The notes beneath the pieces are model-generated. The model did no database searches, had not been told where the DNA came from, and saw only the letters and a program-made list of their open reading frames with translations. Both the position numbers and the translations under genes were made by a program. Positions 7,970 through 15,743 of a stretch of DNA of 39,014 nt are shown piece after piece; within the stretch, counting starts at the first letter, position 1, and each line of letters starts with the position of its first letter. This DNA is from Alkalihalobacillus bogoriensis ATCC BAA-922. GTDB taxonomy: Bacteria > Bacillota > Bacilli > Bacillales > Bacillaceae_F. Location of the stretch: NCBI RefSeq assembly GCF_000621445.1, contig NZ_JHYI01000039.1:1-39014 (forward strand), given 5' to 3'.

Positions 7970-9754
7970 CTATTTAAACCATAATTTCTTATAGCTCACC
8001 CGTCCGTACCGTTCTAATGAAACTCCTTTTAACGCCGCTTCCTTGACATGAACAGCATGACGCCGGTGAAATAAGTTGATGACCACACGTCTGTCAATTA
8101 GACCTTTTTCTAATTCTATCAGTTTTTTCAGTTGGTTTGTCCGTTCTTTCTCTTGCCGAATGTCTACTAGTTTTTTATGAAGTTCACTTGTTAACTCACC
8201 ATCTAATAATGGCCGGACAAAGGCACCTTTCAAATGAAATAACCGATAAAACGAATAGACTAAATCATGTCCAAAAGCGAAGCCACCCATTACGATGTCC
8301 GCTTCTTGTAACCTATCTTTTTTTATCAGTTCATCAATTGGAAAAACAGCGGTTTTTACGTTCACTCCGATGTTGGACCATTCTTTTTGGAGCCAACTTA
8401 TTTCTCTTAACACCGATGCATTTTTTCTAAGTTGCGTTCCGTAAAGGGTGATTGTTTCACCCTTGTATCCCGCTTTAGCTAACAAGGCTTTTGCCTTTTC
8501 TTTATTATATTCATGACCTGTGGCACAGTTCGTTTCACTAATTAATTGACTTTCAGCAGGGAAATATCGTTCCTTTTCAATGTCATCACATAGAGCTTCT
8601 TTATTTATTGCATATGCTAATGCTTCTCGGAAAAACTCTGACTGGTGCAAACCATCCTTCCATAAATTAAACGTAATGTATGTTGCTCCTTCTTCAGGAA
8701 ATTCCACTTCTTGCCACGCCATCGGGGTATCATCTGTTTGCTTATTTACATCAAAATAAGAAATCATATTTGGTACTTCAGTTTCATCCGGCATCGTAAT
8801 AATTTCGACTTTATCTAAAAAAGGACGTCCATTGAAATAGTACGGATGGACTTCTAGTCTCATCAATGTATCATCATGAACCGTTACCTTAAACGGACCT
8901 GTTCCAATAGGATACTTTGTGAAGTTAGGTTCGCTTTTGATGACATCAAGTGGGACAATCGACAACTGTTCATGACACAAGGCATGCGGAAATAAATAAT
9001 CCGGCCCATAAAGCTGAAACTGAACAACCCACTTTTTTATTTTCTTTATTTCTTTTATATTCGTAACCATCCAACCATTCGGGAAACTTCCGGTTTGTAA
9101 CCGTTGAAAGGTTTCCACCACATCATCAGCGCTACACTCGCGGCCATGGTGAAACAAGACCCCTTTTCTTAAATAAAAGGTCCATGTACAGCCAGAAGAA
9201 TCAACTTCCCAATAATGGGCTAATGATGGCTCCACTTGATTTGTTTTTTCATTAAAAACTAGCAATGTATCAAACAAGTGGTTGACGATGTGGTTTTCAT
9301 GAATAGACTTTGTAAGAGGCGGGTCTAGATGAACAATGGAATGATAAAACGGATAGCGAAGAAGATGAACAGAGTCATCCTCTTTTGTTTCTTCAAAATA
9401 TCCAAATTGGCCTTGTAACCACTCATTTATTTTTTTCCTATAGTAAGGTGACATGGCAGAGAGTAATTGTAAGCCTTCTCTATAGTGATTTGCTTTAAAA
9501 TACGTTTTTGCCATCGAATACATAAGCTCATCTTGATTTTTTAATAACGTTAACGTCGGCTTTTTTCCCCTTCCATATTCCACTTCCCAGTCAATCCACT
9601 GCTTTTCCTTCATCTCATTAATCACTTTTTTTGTATATCTTGGGGAACAGCATAAAAGGTCAGAGAGTTCTTTTACGGTTATGTGGAAAGGATCATTTTC
9701 TTTTTGACTAGGTAATCCTTTTCGTAGATGTAGATAATGCTCTGTAATTTTCAT
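7970..9754 (-). CDS. SgrR-type regulator with solute-binding domain
   Basis: A 594-residue protein with an N-terminal winged-helix region (about 1-110; VKELSDLLCCSPRYTKKVINEMKEKQWIDW is the helix-turn-helix and GRGKKPTL the wing), fused to a family-5 extracellular-type solute-binding domain (about 130-560; LAHYWEVDSSGCTWTFYLRKGVLFHHGRECSADDVV and YPIGTGPFKV are typical of SBP_bac_5). It has no signal peptide, so it acts in the cytoplasm as in SgrR: the binding domain senses a small ligand and the N-terminus binds DNA. The start follows GGGAGGG. It is divergent from an MFS exporter gene 119 bases away, which it most likely controls; the ligand is unknown. Confidence 0.88.
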   Translation of the reverse strand: MKITEHYLHLRKGLPSQKENDPFHITVKELSDLLCCSPRYTKKVINEMKEKQWIDWEVEYGRGKKPTLTLLKNQDELMYSMAKTYFKANHYREGLQLLSAMSPYYRKKINEWLQGQFGYFEETKEDDSVHLLRYPFYHSIVHLDPPLTKSIHENHIVNHLFDTLLVFNEKTNQVEPSLAHYWEVDSSGCTWTFYLRKGVLFHHGRECSADDVVETFQRLQTGSFPNGWMVTNIKEIKKIKKWVVQFQLYGPDYLFPHALCHEQLSIVPLDVIKSEPNFTKYPIGTGPFKVTVHDDTLMRLEVHPYYFNGRPFLDKVEIITMPDETEVPNMISYFDVNKQTDDTPMAWQEVEFPEEGATYITFNLWKDGLHQSEFFREALAYAINKEALCDDIEKERYFPAESQLISETNCATGHEYNKEKAKALLAKAGYKGETITLYGTQLRKNASVLREISWLQKEWSNIGVNVKTAVFPIDELIKKDRLQEADIVMGGFAFGHDLVYSFYRLFHLKGAFVRPLLDGELTSELHKKLVDIRQEKERTNQLKKLIELEKGLIDRRVVINLFHRRHAVHVKEAALKGVSLERYGRVSYKKLWFK

Positions 9755-9820
9755 TTGAATTTCCCTCCCACTTAAAAGGTGAACATATTAAAATGATATG
9801 AACACTTTTTAGACACCTTT

Positions 9821-9849
9821 TTGAAATTTACACTAATTGTAGCATAAAT
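9821..9849 (+). promoter_or_regulatory. SigA-type promoter for MFS gene
   Basis: TTGAAA at 9821-9826, a 17-base spacer and ATAAAT at 9844-9849, ending 24 bases before the start at 9874. Just upstream (9777-9810) lie TGAACA-type repeats (GTGAACAT and ATGAACAC) flanked by AAAAGG and CTTTTT; these could be the binding site of the divergent SgrR-like regulator. Confidence 0.55.
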
Positions 9850-9873
9850 TTCTAGTTTGATGAGGTGTTTATT

Positions 9874-11106
9874 ATGAAAGAAGCCGTTCAATATTCTGAA
9901 ACACAAAAGCCTTTATCCCTTTGGAGGAACCGTCAATTTCTTTTGTTATTAAGTGGAAGTTCTATATCTAATCTGACATTTTACCTTTTTACACTTGCTT
10001 TGCCGATTATTATTTATGAACTTACAACATCCACCTTAGCGATGGGTACGATGAGAGCGATAGAGTTTCTCCCAAATCTACTACTAGCAATCTTTATTGG
10101 TGTTATCGTCGACCGTTTTAGCCGAAAGAAAGTTCTATTAAGTTCAGTTTCAGTACAGGCGATAGCTCTCGGTATGATCATTGTGATTCTCGCTTCTTCC
10201 CATTTACAATTATGGCATTTGTATTGTTTAGGTTTTATTTTATATACTGCTAGCTATACATTTGGGAATGCCTATCATACCGTCTTACCACTAATTGTAG
10301 GAAAAGCTCAGTTAGCTTCTGCTAATTCGATTATATCCTTTTCCCAAACTACGATTAGGTTAGTTGGTCCAGCCTTGGCTGGCGTCATATTATTGGTTCT
10401 AAATTATATATTCGGATTGACTATTACACTCATTGGTTTACTTTGCTTGCTTCTGTTCACTTGTTTGTTAAAGGTGCCAGAAGATCAAACATTACATGCA
10501 GAAAAGAAAAGTATATTCGCCGATATTAAAGAAGGGTGGAACTGTTTACTTGCCAATAAAGAACTTTGGCATTTAACGATTATGGTTCTGTTAAGCAATA
10601 TTGCATCAGCAGCCACATTAGCGATATTAGTCTTTTATGCACTTGATTCGATGAAGGTCATCGAAAGCCAGCTCGGTATTATATTATCAGGGTCTGCAGT
10701 AGGTGGATTAATCGCAGCTTTAATTGCTAAGAAAATTACGAAGTGGATAAAGAGAGGCCCTTTGTTTTTGCTTTCACTCGGACTTGAGAGTTTCGGCTAT
10801 CTTCTCCTCTTCTTTTCTTTTGATTGGTATTGGTTAGCGATCGGGATGTTTTTTAATGGATTTACAGGCGGAATTATCAATATTCATTACTTTACCCTTC
10901 GCCAAGAAACAACGCCGAACCATTTACTTGGCAGAGTGGCAGGTACTTCTTCGATGATGATGAAATTAGCCGTCCCTTTTTCCTTTTTAAGTGTTGGGGC
11001 GTTAGGAGAAGTGATTCCTGTTCATTATATTTTCCTAGGATCATGTTTGTTGACGATTTTAATTATATTGTACTTGGCAAAAACACCAGTGGCTAAGATG
11101 AAATAA
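9874..11106 (+). CDS. MFS family efflux transporter
   Basis: A 410-residue, roughly 12-segment membrane protein of the major facilitator superfamily, in the MFS_3/macrolide-exporter-like group. Motif A between segments 2 and 3 is visible as GVIVDRFSRKKVLL. A central cytoplasmic loop (EDQTLHAEKKSIFADIKEGWNCLLANKELWHLT) resembles the loop of that group. It probably exports a hydrophobic compound by proton antiport; the cargo is unknown. The ATG at 9874 is used because GAGGTG lies 6 bases before it; the GTG at 9865 is inside that ribosome site. It is divergent from the SgrR-type regulator and has its own terminator. Confidence 0.88.
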   Translation: MKEAVQYSETQKPLSLWRNRQFLLLLSGSSISNLTFYLFTLALPIIIYELTTSTLAMGTMRAIEFLPNLLLAIFIGVIVDRFSRKKVLLSSVSVQAIALGMIIVILASSHLQLWHLYCLGFILYTASYTFGNAYHTVLPLIVGKAQLASANSIISFSQTTIRLVGPALAGVILLVLNYIFGLTITLIGLLCLLLFTCLLKVPEDQTLHAEKKSIFADIKEGWNCLLANKELWHLTIMVLLSNIASAATLAILVFYALDSMKVIESQLGIILSGSAVGGLIAALIAKKITKWIKRGPLFLLSLGLESFGYLLLFFSFDWYWLAIGMFFNGFTGGIINIHYFTLRQETTPNHLLGRVAGTSSMMMKLAVPFSFLSVGALGEVIPVHYIFLGSCLLTILIILYLAKTPVAKMK

Positions 11107-11110
11107 GAGA

Positions 11111-11148
11111 AAAAAGCGCAGGCTATTTTCATACGCCTACGCTTTTTT
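11111..11148 (+). terminator. Terminator after MFS gene
   Basis: AAAAAGCGCAGGC / GCCTACGCTTTTTT with one mismatch and an 11-base loop, immediately after the stop codon. Confidence 0.85.
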
Positions 11149-11286
11149 ATAGTTTGTAATTTTTGAAAAATAAAAAAAGAAGGAAATATTTTCTTTTTAT
11201 TGTATAGTTATTAAGAAATACTTGTTCAACTGAACGATTAGTAGAACAATCGGTAAGAGCAATTAGAAAAAAAGAGGTGAAACCAA

Positions 11287-11445
11287 TTGGATGCATTGTT
11301 GATAATTATCGTAATAATTATTTCTTTATGGTCGCTTACCAAGACTTTGGAAAAACTTACAGACAAAATTTTAACAAGTCACAACAAGCAGAATGAACTA
11401 TTGGAAGAAATAAAAGCAAGACTTGATAATGAGGTAAAAAAATAA
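11287..11445 (+). CDS. Small single-span membrane protein (hypothetical)
   Basis: A 52-codon frame with a TTG start. AGAGGTG lies 7 bases upstream, and the product fits a tiny membrane protein: a hydrophobic N-terminus (DALLIIIVIIISLW, residues 2-15) followed by a charged, helix-forming tail (residues 17-52, with NELLEEIKARLDNEVKK). The predicted topology is one short membrane segment with a cytoplasmic coiled tail. A terminator hairpin follows at 11471. I do not recognise the family. The 140 bases upstream hold no gene but contain a GTTCA-A-CTGAAC inverted repeat (about 11224-11235) that could be an operator. Confidence 0.65.
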   Translation: MDALLIIIVIIISLWSLTKTLEKLTDKILTSHNKQNELLEEIKARLDNEVKK

Positions 11446-11470
11446 GGATGATCCGCTAATCGAAGTGTCA

Positions 11471-11494
11471 GTCATATCATTGATATGGCTTTTT
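11471..11494 (+). terminator. Terminator after small membrane ORF
   Basis: GTCATATC-att-GATATGGC followed by TTTTT; 8 pairs with one G-T. It lies 25 bases past the stop of the small ORF, which supports that ORF being a real transcription unit. Confidence 0.75.
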
Positions 11495-11600
11495 CATTAT
11501 TTTAGACCTCATGTGAATATTTCACTGTAATGTCATTCTATTTTCGATAAACGCTTATCAAGATACCTTTTACTCTTCGTTTGTAGACAAGACGCATTTA

Positions 11601-12212
11601 TTAATGACCATGGTGAGGGCCTAGTTCTTCTTCTGTCACCCATTTATGATTCGTAATAACATCTCCCCCTGTTGTTAAGGTGAAATCAACCATATAAACT
11701 GTTGTTTTTTGAACAGAGTCAATCGTTGCCACTGCACCTTCCATGCCTGTCATATGATCTGCATCAAGGATCACTTCTGTACCAACTTCCACTGGCGCTT
11801 CTCCAACATCCGCTAACTCTTCGTGAATGACCCATTTATGATTTATTTCAGGATCTCCACCTGTTGTCGGTGTATATGACACGGTATACACATACGTTTC
11901 ATACGCCCCAACAACCGTTGCTTCGGCCCCTTCCATTCCACTCATATGACCATCAACGATTAAGGCGGTTTCCCCGACTTTGTATGAAGGATTTTCGGCT
12001 ACTTTTAAGTTTTGAGGAACTTCACCTGAACTAGAATGATCCATATGGGCATGATCGTCATGATTCATTTCCGTTTCTTCTGTTTCTTCCATTTCTACTG
12101 GTGTTGCTTCGTCATTTTCATGAGCATCATGTGGTTCTTCATTCGTATTTCCACAGGCCGCTACTGATAAAGCTATAAAAATAACCACTGTACCAAACAT
12201 CGTTTTTTTCAT
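11601..12212 (-). CDS. YdhK-like lipoprotein with two DUF1541 repeats
   Basis: A 203-residue secreted lipoprotein. The signal peptide ends in the lipobox SVAAC (Cys20), so the protein is anchored in the outer leaflet of the membrane. An acidic His/Asp-rich linker (about 21-60, HDAHENDEATP and MNHDDHAHMDHS) leads into two tandem DUF1541 units. These share the pattern HMSGMEGAxAT, TVxYxTVSYTPTTGGDPEINHKW and HMTGMEGAxAT, VYMVDFTLTTGGDVITNHKW. The Met/His-rich motifs suggest metal (perhaps copper) binding, which is inference. The start follows GGGGTGATGGT. It is divergent from the FetA-FetB metal exporter genes, which fits a metal-related role. Confidence 0.88.
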   Translation of the reverse strand: MKKTMFGTVVIFIALSVAACGNTNEEPHDAHENDEATPVEMEETEETEMNHDDHAHMDHSSSGEVPQNLKVAENPSYKVGETALIVDGHMSGMEGAEATVVGAYETYVYTVSYTPTTGGDPEINHKWVIHEELADVGEAPVEVGTEVILDADHMTGMEGAVATIDSVQKTTVYMVDFTLTTGGDVITNHKWVTEEELGPHHGH

Positions 12213-12378
12213 ACCATCACCCCGATAATTATTTTACTTTAAAAGTATGTGTTTTTTGTGAAGAAAAAATAGAAGGGATAAAATTCAAAATCTCCAATTC
12301 CGTTCTTGTCCAATTATTGGTATCATTTTCACTAGATTCACATTAGAGATTAATTGAGAGAGAGTGTGAGGAACCTTT

Positions 12379-13038
12379 ATGTTTCAATTAAAAAATATTA
12401 AAGTAAATGGCATCTTAACTATTCCTGACTTAACAATCCCTACACTGAAAACAACTTCAATTATTGGACCAAGTGGAAGTGGGAAAACAACACTGTTGCG
12501 ACTATTAAACAATGTATCTAGTGCTGATGAAGGGAAGATTTTTTATAATGAAGAGCTCCTTACTTCAATTGATCCTATTCAATTAAGAAGAAATGTCGTC
12601 ATGTTACAACAACATCCTATTATTTTTGAAGGAAGCGTCGGAGACAATTTACAAACAGGATTACGTTTTTCTAACAAATCGTTAGCCACTGAGGAAGAAA
12701 TGAAAACACTTCTACACGCATTTCGGATTAAAGCTGACTTAACTAAAGATGCGATGTTATTATCCGGTGGGGAAAAACAACGACTCGCACTAGCAAGAGT
12801 ACTGTTAATGAAACCTGAAGTATTACTTTTAGATGAACCGACTTCTGCATTGGATGAAGATACAGCCTTTGAAGTCATGAATCAACTTCTTGGCTTTACT
12901 AAACACATATCTTGCACAGTCCTTTTTATTTCCCATTCCAAAGCGATTATCGACACGTTTGCAGAACATATCATCGACCTTTCCTATTATAGTCATACCG
13001 TTCTAACTAAGGAGGTTTCCCATGAACTCTGCGATTGA
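12379..13038 (+). CDS. fetA: FetA-like ABC transporter ATP-binding protein
   Basis: A 219-residue ABC ATPase: Walker A GPSGSGKT (30-37), Q-loop VVMLQQHP, signature LSGGEKQRLALARVLL, Walker B VLLLDEPTSALD and the H-loop FISHSK. It is short, as in FetA/YbbL. Its partner gene starts inside it (overlap 13022-13038), so the two are translationally coupled. In the known Escherichia coli system FetA energises FetB to export iron and protect against oxidative stress; the same role is inferred here. The start follows GTGAGGAACCTTT. Confidence 0.88.
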   Translation: MFQLKNIKVNGILTIPDLTIPTLKTTSIIGPSGSGKTTLLRLLNNVSSADEGKIFYNEELLTSIDPIQLRRNVVMLQQHPIIFEGSVGDNLQTGLRFSNKSLATEEEMKTLLHAFRIKADLTKDAMLLSGGEKQRLALARVLLMKPEVLLLDEPTSALDEDTAFEVMNQLLGFTKHISCTVLFISHSKAIIDTFAEHIIDLSYYSHTVLTKEVSHELCD

Positions 13039-13798
13039 TTTAATGTTTTGGCAAGTGCTTGTAGCTTATATTTTTATTATCATCTTATTATGGATTGTCC
13101 GCATCAAAGGAATTAAACGTGAAAAAGAAATCATGATCGCAACGATAAGAATGACACTTCAACTTATATTGGTCGGATATCTTCTCGTTTACATTTTTGA
13201 AAATCCTCATCCAATTTTCACTTTGCTTATTTTATTCATTATGCTTGCCTTTGCCACACATAATGTATTTAAACGAGCTAAGCTCGAGTTAACAAAATCA
13301 TTAAAACAATCCATAACTATCTCAATGGTCGTCGGGATAACGATAAGTTTAACCTTCTTTATTTTTCTCGTCTTAACATTATCACCTTGGTATGACCCAC
13401 AATTCGTCATTCCAATCGCAGGTATGATTATTGGTAATTCGATGACAGGTATTACATTAGGAGTAAACCAGCTTTTACATGGGATGAAAACCGAAAAAGC
13501 AGAAATTGAAGCGGCGTTAATGCTCGGTGCCACACCAAAAACGGCAGCGAAAAAAATAACAAACCAAGCTTTTGACGCAGCGATGCTCCCAACAATTAAT
13601 TCCATGGTTGGGATGGGAATTATCTTTTTACCTGGAATGATGACAGGTCAAATTTTATCAGGGCTCTCACCGATTACAGCGGTGAATTATCAAATTGCTA
13701 TTATGCTTGCAATCGTTGGCAGTGTTTCTTTATCTGTTATTACATTTTTGCATCTTGGCTATAAAACATTTTTTAATGAGAAACAACAGCTTTTATAA
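13022..13798 (+). CDS. fetB: FetB-like iron export permease (UPF0014)
   Basis: A 258-residue integral membrane protein of the UPF0014/FetB family with about seven hydrophobic segments. The family signature regions IAGMIIGNSMTGITLGVNQL and KAEIEAALMLGATPKTAAKK, followed by NSMVGMGIIFLPGMMTGQILSG, are clear. It forms the channel for the FetA ATPase encoded just upstream. The start codon follows AAGGAGG in the 3' end of fetA. The 3' end overlaps an antisense decayed DUF1648 gene (13773-13986). Confidence 0.9.
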   Translation: MNSAIDLMFWQVLVAYIFIIILLWIVRIKGIKREKEIMIATIRMTLQLILVGYLLVYIFENPHPIFTLLILFIMLAFATHNVFKRAKLELTKSLKQSITISMVVGITISLTFFIFLVLTLSPWYDPQFVIPIAGMIIGNSMTGITLGVNQLLHGMKTEKAEIEAALMLGATPKTAAKKITNQAFDAAMLPTINSMVGMGIIFLPGMMTGQILSGLSPITAVNYQIAIMLAIVGSVSLSVITFLHLGYKTFFNEKQQLL

Positions 13799-13986
13799 TC
13801 ATTAACAAACTTACTATTGGCAAAAGAGCTAAAAACCCTTTGTTTCTATAATTAATGTCTCCAAATATCGTGAAATGAATTGGAATGTCGTGAGGAAGTA
13901 GATACCAATTCATCACAACATAGCCAATGTGACCGACAAATAATTAAAAGGACAGAAATCAAATCAATCCACTCCAAAACAGCCAT
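13773..13986 (-). pseudogene. Decayed DUF1648-domain membrane protein gene
   Basis: Reading the minus strand gives GHIGYVVMNWYLLPHDIPIHFT, then IFGDINYRNKGFLALLPIV, ending at a TAA at 13773. The run LPxxIPIHFxxxGxIxxRxxK is the core of DUF1648. The N-terminal part (ATG at 13986, MAVLEWIDLISVLLII) is in another frame, so a single-base shift lies near 13935. The remnant is only about 70 codons and its tail overlaps the end of fetB. It is probably the remains of a larger gene; no ribosome site is evident. Confidence 0.5.
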
Positions 13987-14058
13987 CGTGTATCAGTTTC
14001 TTTATTTAGCTATACTCTCGGTAGGAATAACAGGTTTCGTATTCAACGCATCTTTTAC

Positions 14059-14238
14059 CGGACATACAGTACGCTATTTTAGAAAAAACAAGTATTTTTT
14101 CATCCGTTAAGGACATCTGTTCCGTTATTTCACTAGTAACAGTATTAATTTTACTAGTTTAACGGTGAATAACGGAACAGATGTCCGAACCTCTACTGAA
14201 TATCGCAATTTCACCCTATTTAACGGAATATTTTTCCG
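14059..14238. repeat. FFRR palindromic element, copy 5
   Basis: Forward motifs at 14059-14076 (degenerate) and 14110-14127, reverse motifs at 14170-14187 and 14221-14238 (degenerate); spacing 51, 60, 51. The inner pair is exactly complementary over TGTTCCGTTA. The outer copies are mutated but still in register, which argues for age rather than recent arrival. Confidence 0.85.
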
Positions 14239-14241
14239 TTC

Positions 14242-14275
14242 AAAAAAAAGGACGCATGACATCTTCATGCGTCCC
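14242..14275 (-). terminator. Terminator after DUF5667 gene
   Basis: Minus strand GGACGCATGA-agatg-TCATGCGTCC followed by eight T. A 10-pair GC-rich stem directly after the stop at 14281. Confidence 0.92.
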
Positions 14276-14280
14276 CTTCA

Positions 14281-15330
14281 TTATTCTTTTTCCTTTTTAC
14301 CTTTATTTCCTCGTTCTTTTTCTTTCTCTTTATTCTGTTCTCCTTGTCTCCCTTGCTTCTGTTCGTTTCGTTCTGCTTTCTTTTCTTGTTTATCCTCTTT
14401 TTTCTGTTCTTTCTTTGCTGCCTTTTCTTGCTGTTGCTGTTCTTTCTTTACTTGCTTTTCTTCTTTCTTTGCTTCATTCTTTTGTTGCTTCTCTTGCTCT
14501 GGCTTCTTTTGTTTGTTTTGCTCAGCAACTTTTTCTTTTCCTTTATTCACAACGACTTGTTTCTCTGCTTCATTGGTTGTCTCAGAAACTTCAGCTATCT
14601 CAATTTTTTTCTCTTCTTCAGTGGAAGGACCCTCTTGTTCTATTTCTTTTTCTTCGCCTTCCTCTATTTCTTCTTTGACTGCCTGCTTTTGTTGTTTCTC
14701 CTCAATTTTAGCAAGGTGTTTATTTACTTTTACTTCTAATTTTTCTTGAGCTTTTTCGATATTTTTTTGAAGCGCTTCTTTTGCCTTTGGATTTTCAACT
14801 TTTTCAAGAGCCGCGGTTAGAGCAACAATGTTGGCAGAAAACTTTTCTTCCAATACAGCTCGATTCGGGTCAACAGCCGTTACTTCCTCTTGTGCTCCTT
14901 CTTCTACCTCTTCAGTTAATTCTTTTTCTTCGACTCCATTTTCTTCTTTTATCTTTTCTAGCGCGGCTTCTTGTTGGTCAAGAGCTTTTTGTAAAATCTC
15001 AGTGGCTGCCTCAACATCGCCAAGTTCGAATAGTGCTTCTGCTTCTTTTATCCGTTCTTCTACAAACGAAGCAAGTAATTCCGCTTCTTTATCTTCATTA
15101 AACGTAAATGCAAGTTGAACATTTTCCTTTAGCTTTTTTAAAAAGTAAAAGAAATCTCCTGGCAAAAGAGCAGGTGCTTCAATAATAACCTCTTCCTCTG
15201 CTACAATTTCAATAGGCTCATCATTTTCAGCAAAAACTTGCCCTGCCCCGATAGGAAACGCAACTAAAGCACCTAGAATCAGCGTTGCTACTAGTTTACG
15301 AGTGTTTCGTTGTATTTTCATTTTTTGCAT
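14281..15330 (-). CDS. Secreted DUF5667 protein with charged tail
   Basis: A 349-residue exported protein. A signal peptide (KLVATLILGALVAFPIGAGQVFA) is followed by a DUF5667-like domain: ALLPGDFFYFLKKLKENVQLAFTF, NEDKEAELLASFVEERIKEAEALFELGDVEAA. The rest is a long coiled, Glu-rich middle and a Lys/Gln/Glu tail (about the last 100 residues, EKQxKKEQQQQEKAAKKE type). There is no sortase signal or C-terminal membrane segment, so it is secreted or held by charge. The ATG at 15330 follows GGGGAGG; an in-frame ATG at 15423 lies inside the riboswitch and is not used. A c-di-GMP riboswitch controls the leader, so the product probably belongs to the sessile/motile switch; its function is unknown. 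Confidence 0.85.
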   Translation of the reverse strand: MQKMKIQRNTRKLVATLILGALVAFPIGAGQVFAENDEPIEIVAEEEVIIEAPALLPGDFFYFLKKLKENVQLAFTFNEDKEAELLASFVEERIKEAEALFELGDVEAATEILQKALDQQEAALEKIKEENGVEEKELTEEVEEGAQEEVTAVDPNRAVLEEKFSANIVALTAALEKVENPKAKEALQKNIEKAQEKLEVKVNKHLAKIEEKQQKQAVKEEIEEGEEKEIEQEGPSTEEEKKIEIAEVSETTNEAEKQVVVNKGKEKVAEQNKQKKPEQEKQQKNEAKKEEKQVKKEQQQQEKAAKKEQKKEDKQEKKAERNEQKQGRQGEQNKEKEKERGNKGKKEKE

Positions 15331-15403
15331 AAAAAAATCCTCCCCAGAATAGTTGTTCGGAAGAAGTCGATAATCCTCATTTACATAAGGGTATTCTTCA
15401 TTC

Positions 15404-15486
15404 TTCAGCAGCACAGCCACCATTGCGGTTTCGCTTTAGGTCTGTAACTTTGCGTCTCCATCTTTCAATGGATTTGCCTTTTTCAA
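15404..15486 (-). promoter_or_regulatory. Cyclic-di-GMP (GEMM-I) riboswitch
   Basis: Minus strand shows all the conserved GEMM-I blocks in order: AAGGCAAATCC, a GAAA loop closed by CCAT/ATGG, GACGCAAAG, ACAGACCTAAAG, then ATGGTGGCTGTGCTGC. The core starts right after a promoter and lies about 75 bases upstream of the DUF5667 start. Downstream, CTTCC (about 15363-15367) could pair with the GGAGG ribosome site. The GAAGAATGAAGAAT at the aptamer's 3' edge could pair with CTTCTTC and free it, which would fit translational control. The pairing model is inference. Confidence 0.9.
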
Positions 15487-15492
15487 ATGAGA

Positions 15493-15521
15493 ACGATAAT
15501 AAAGTTATATGTGTCGTTCAA
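15493..15521 (-). promoter_or_regulatory. Promoter of the riboswitch transcript
   Basis: Minus strand TTGAAC (15516-15521), 17-base spacer, TATCGT (15493-15498). The predicted start falls a few bases before the GEMM-I aptamer. Confidence 0.6.
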
Positions 15522-15598
15522 CATTATTATTAATCATAATGGATTCAGTGATAAATTGAAAGTACATTTCACCTTGAAAAAAATACCAAAATTCGTAT

Positions 15599-15726
15599 CG
15601 GACATTTGTTCCGCTATTCTACAAAAAATCATGTGTTCTATGATTCTATCGGACATCTATTCCGTTATCCTTCTTTTTTCTCATCCTATTTTAGTTATTA
15701 TAATAAAATAGCGGAACAAATGTCCG
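15599..15726. repeat. FFRR palindromic element, copy 6 (FFR, last motif lost)
   Basis: Forward motifs at 15599-15616 and 15650-15667, reverse motif at 15709-15726; spacing 51 and 59. The fourth motif, expected at about 15760, would fall inside the 3' end of the gene at 15744-16193 and is not recognisable. Confidence 0.85.
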
Positions 15727-15743
15727 AACGGTATCTTCTCCAC

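Noticed and set aside
13880-14110. Plus-strand frame of 76 codons
   Set aside because: No ribosome site, no family signal, runs into an FFRR element, and the opposite strand carries the DUF1648 remnant.
14165-15118. Long plus-strand frames opposite the DUF5667 gene
   Set aside because: They are Phe/Ser/Leu-rich mirror frames of the Lys/Glu-rich minus-strand gene, without ribosome sites.
15331-15423. Upstream start for the DUF5667 protein (ATG at 15423)
   Set aside because: It lies within the riboswitch aptamer; the ATG at 15330 has a perfect GGGGAGG site and leads directly into a signal peptide.
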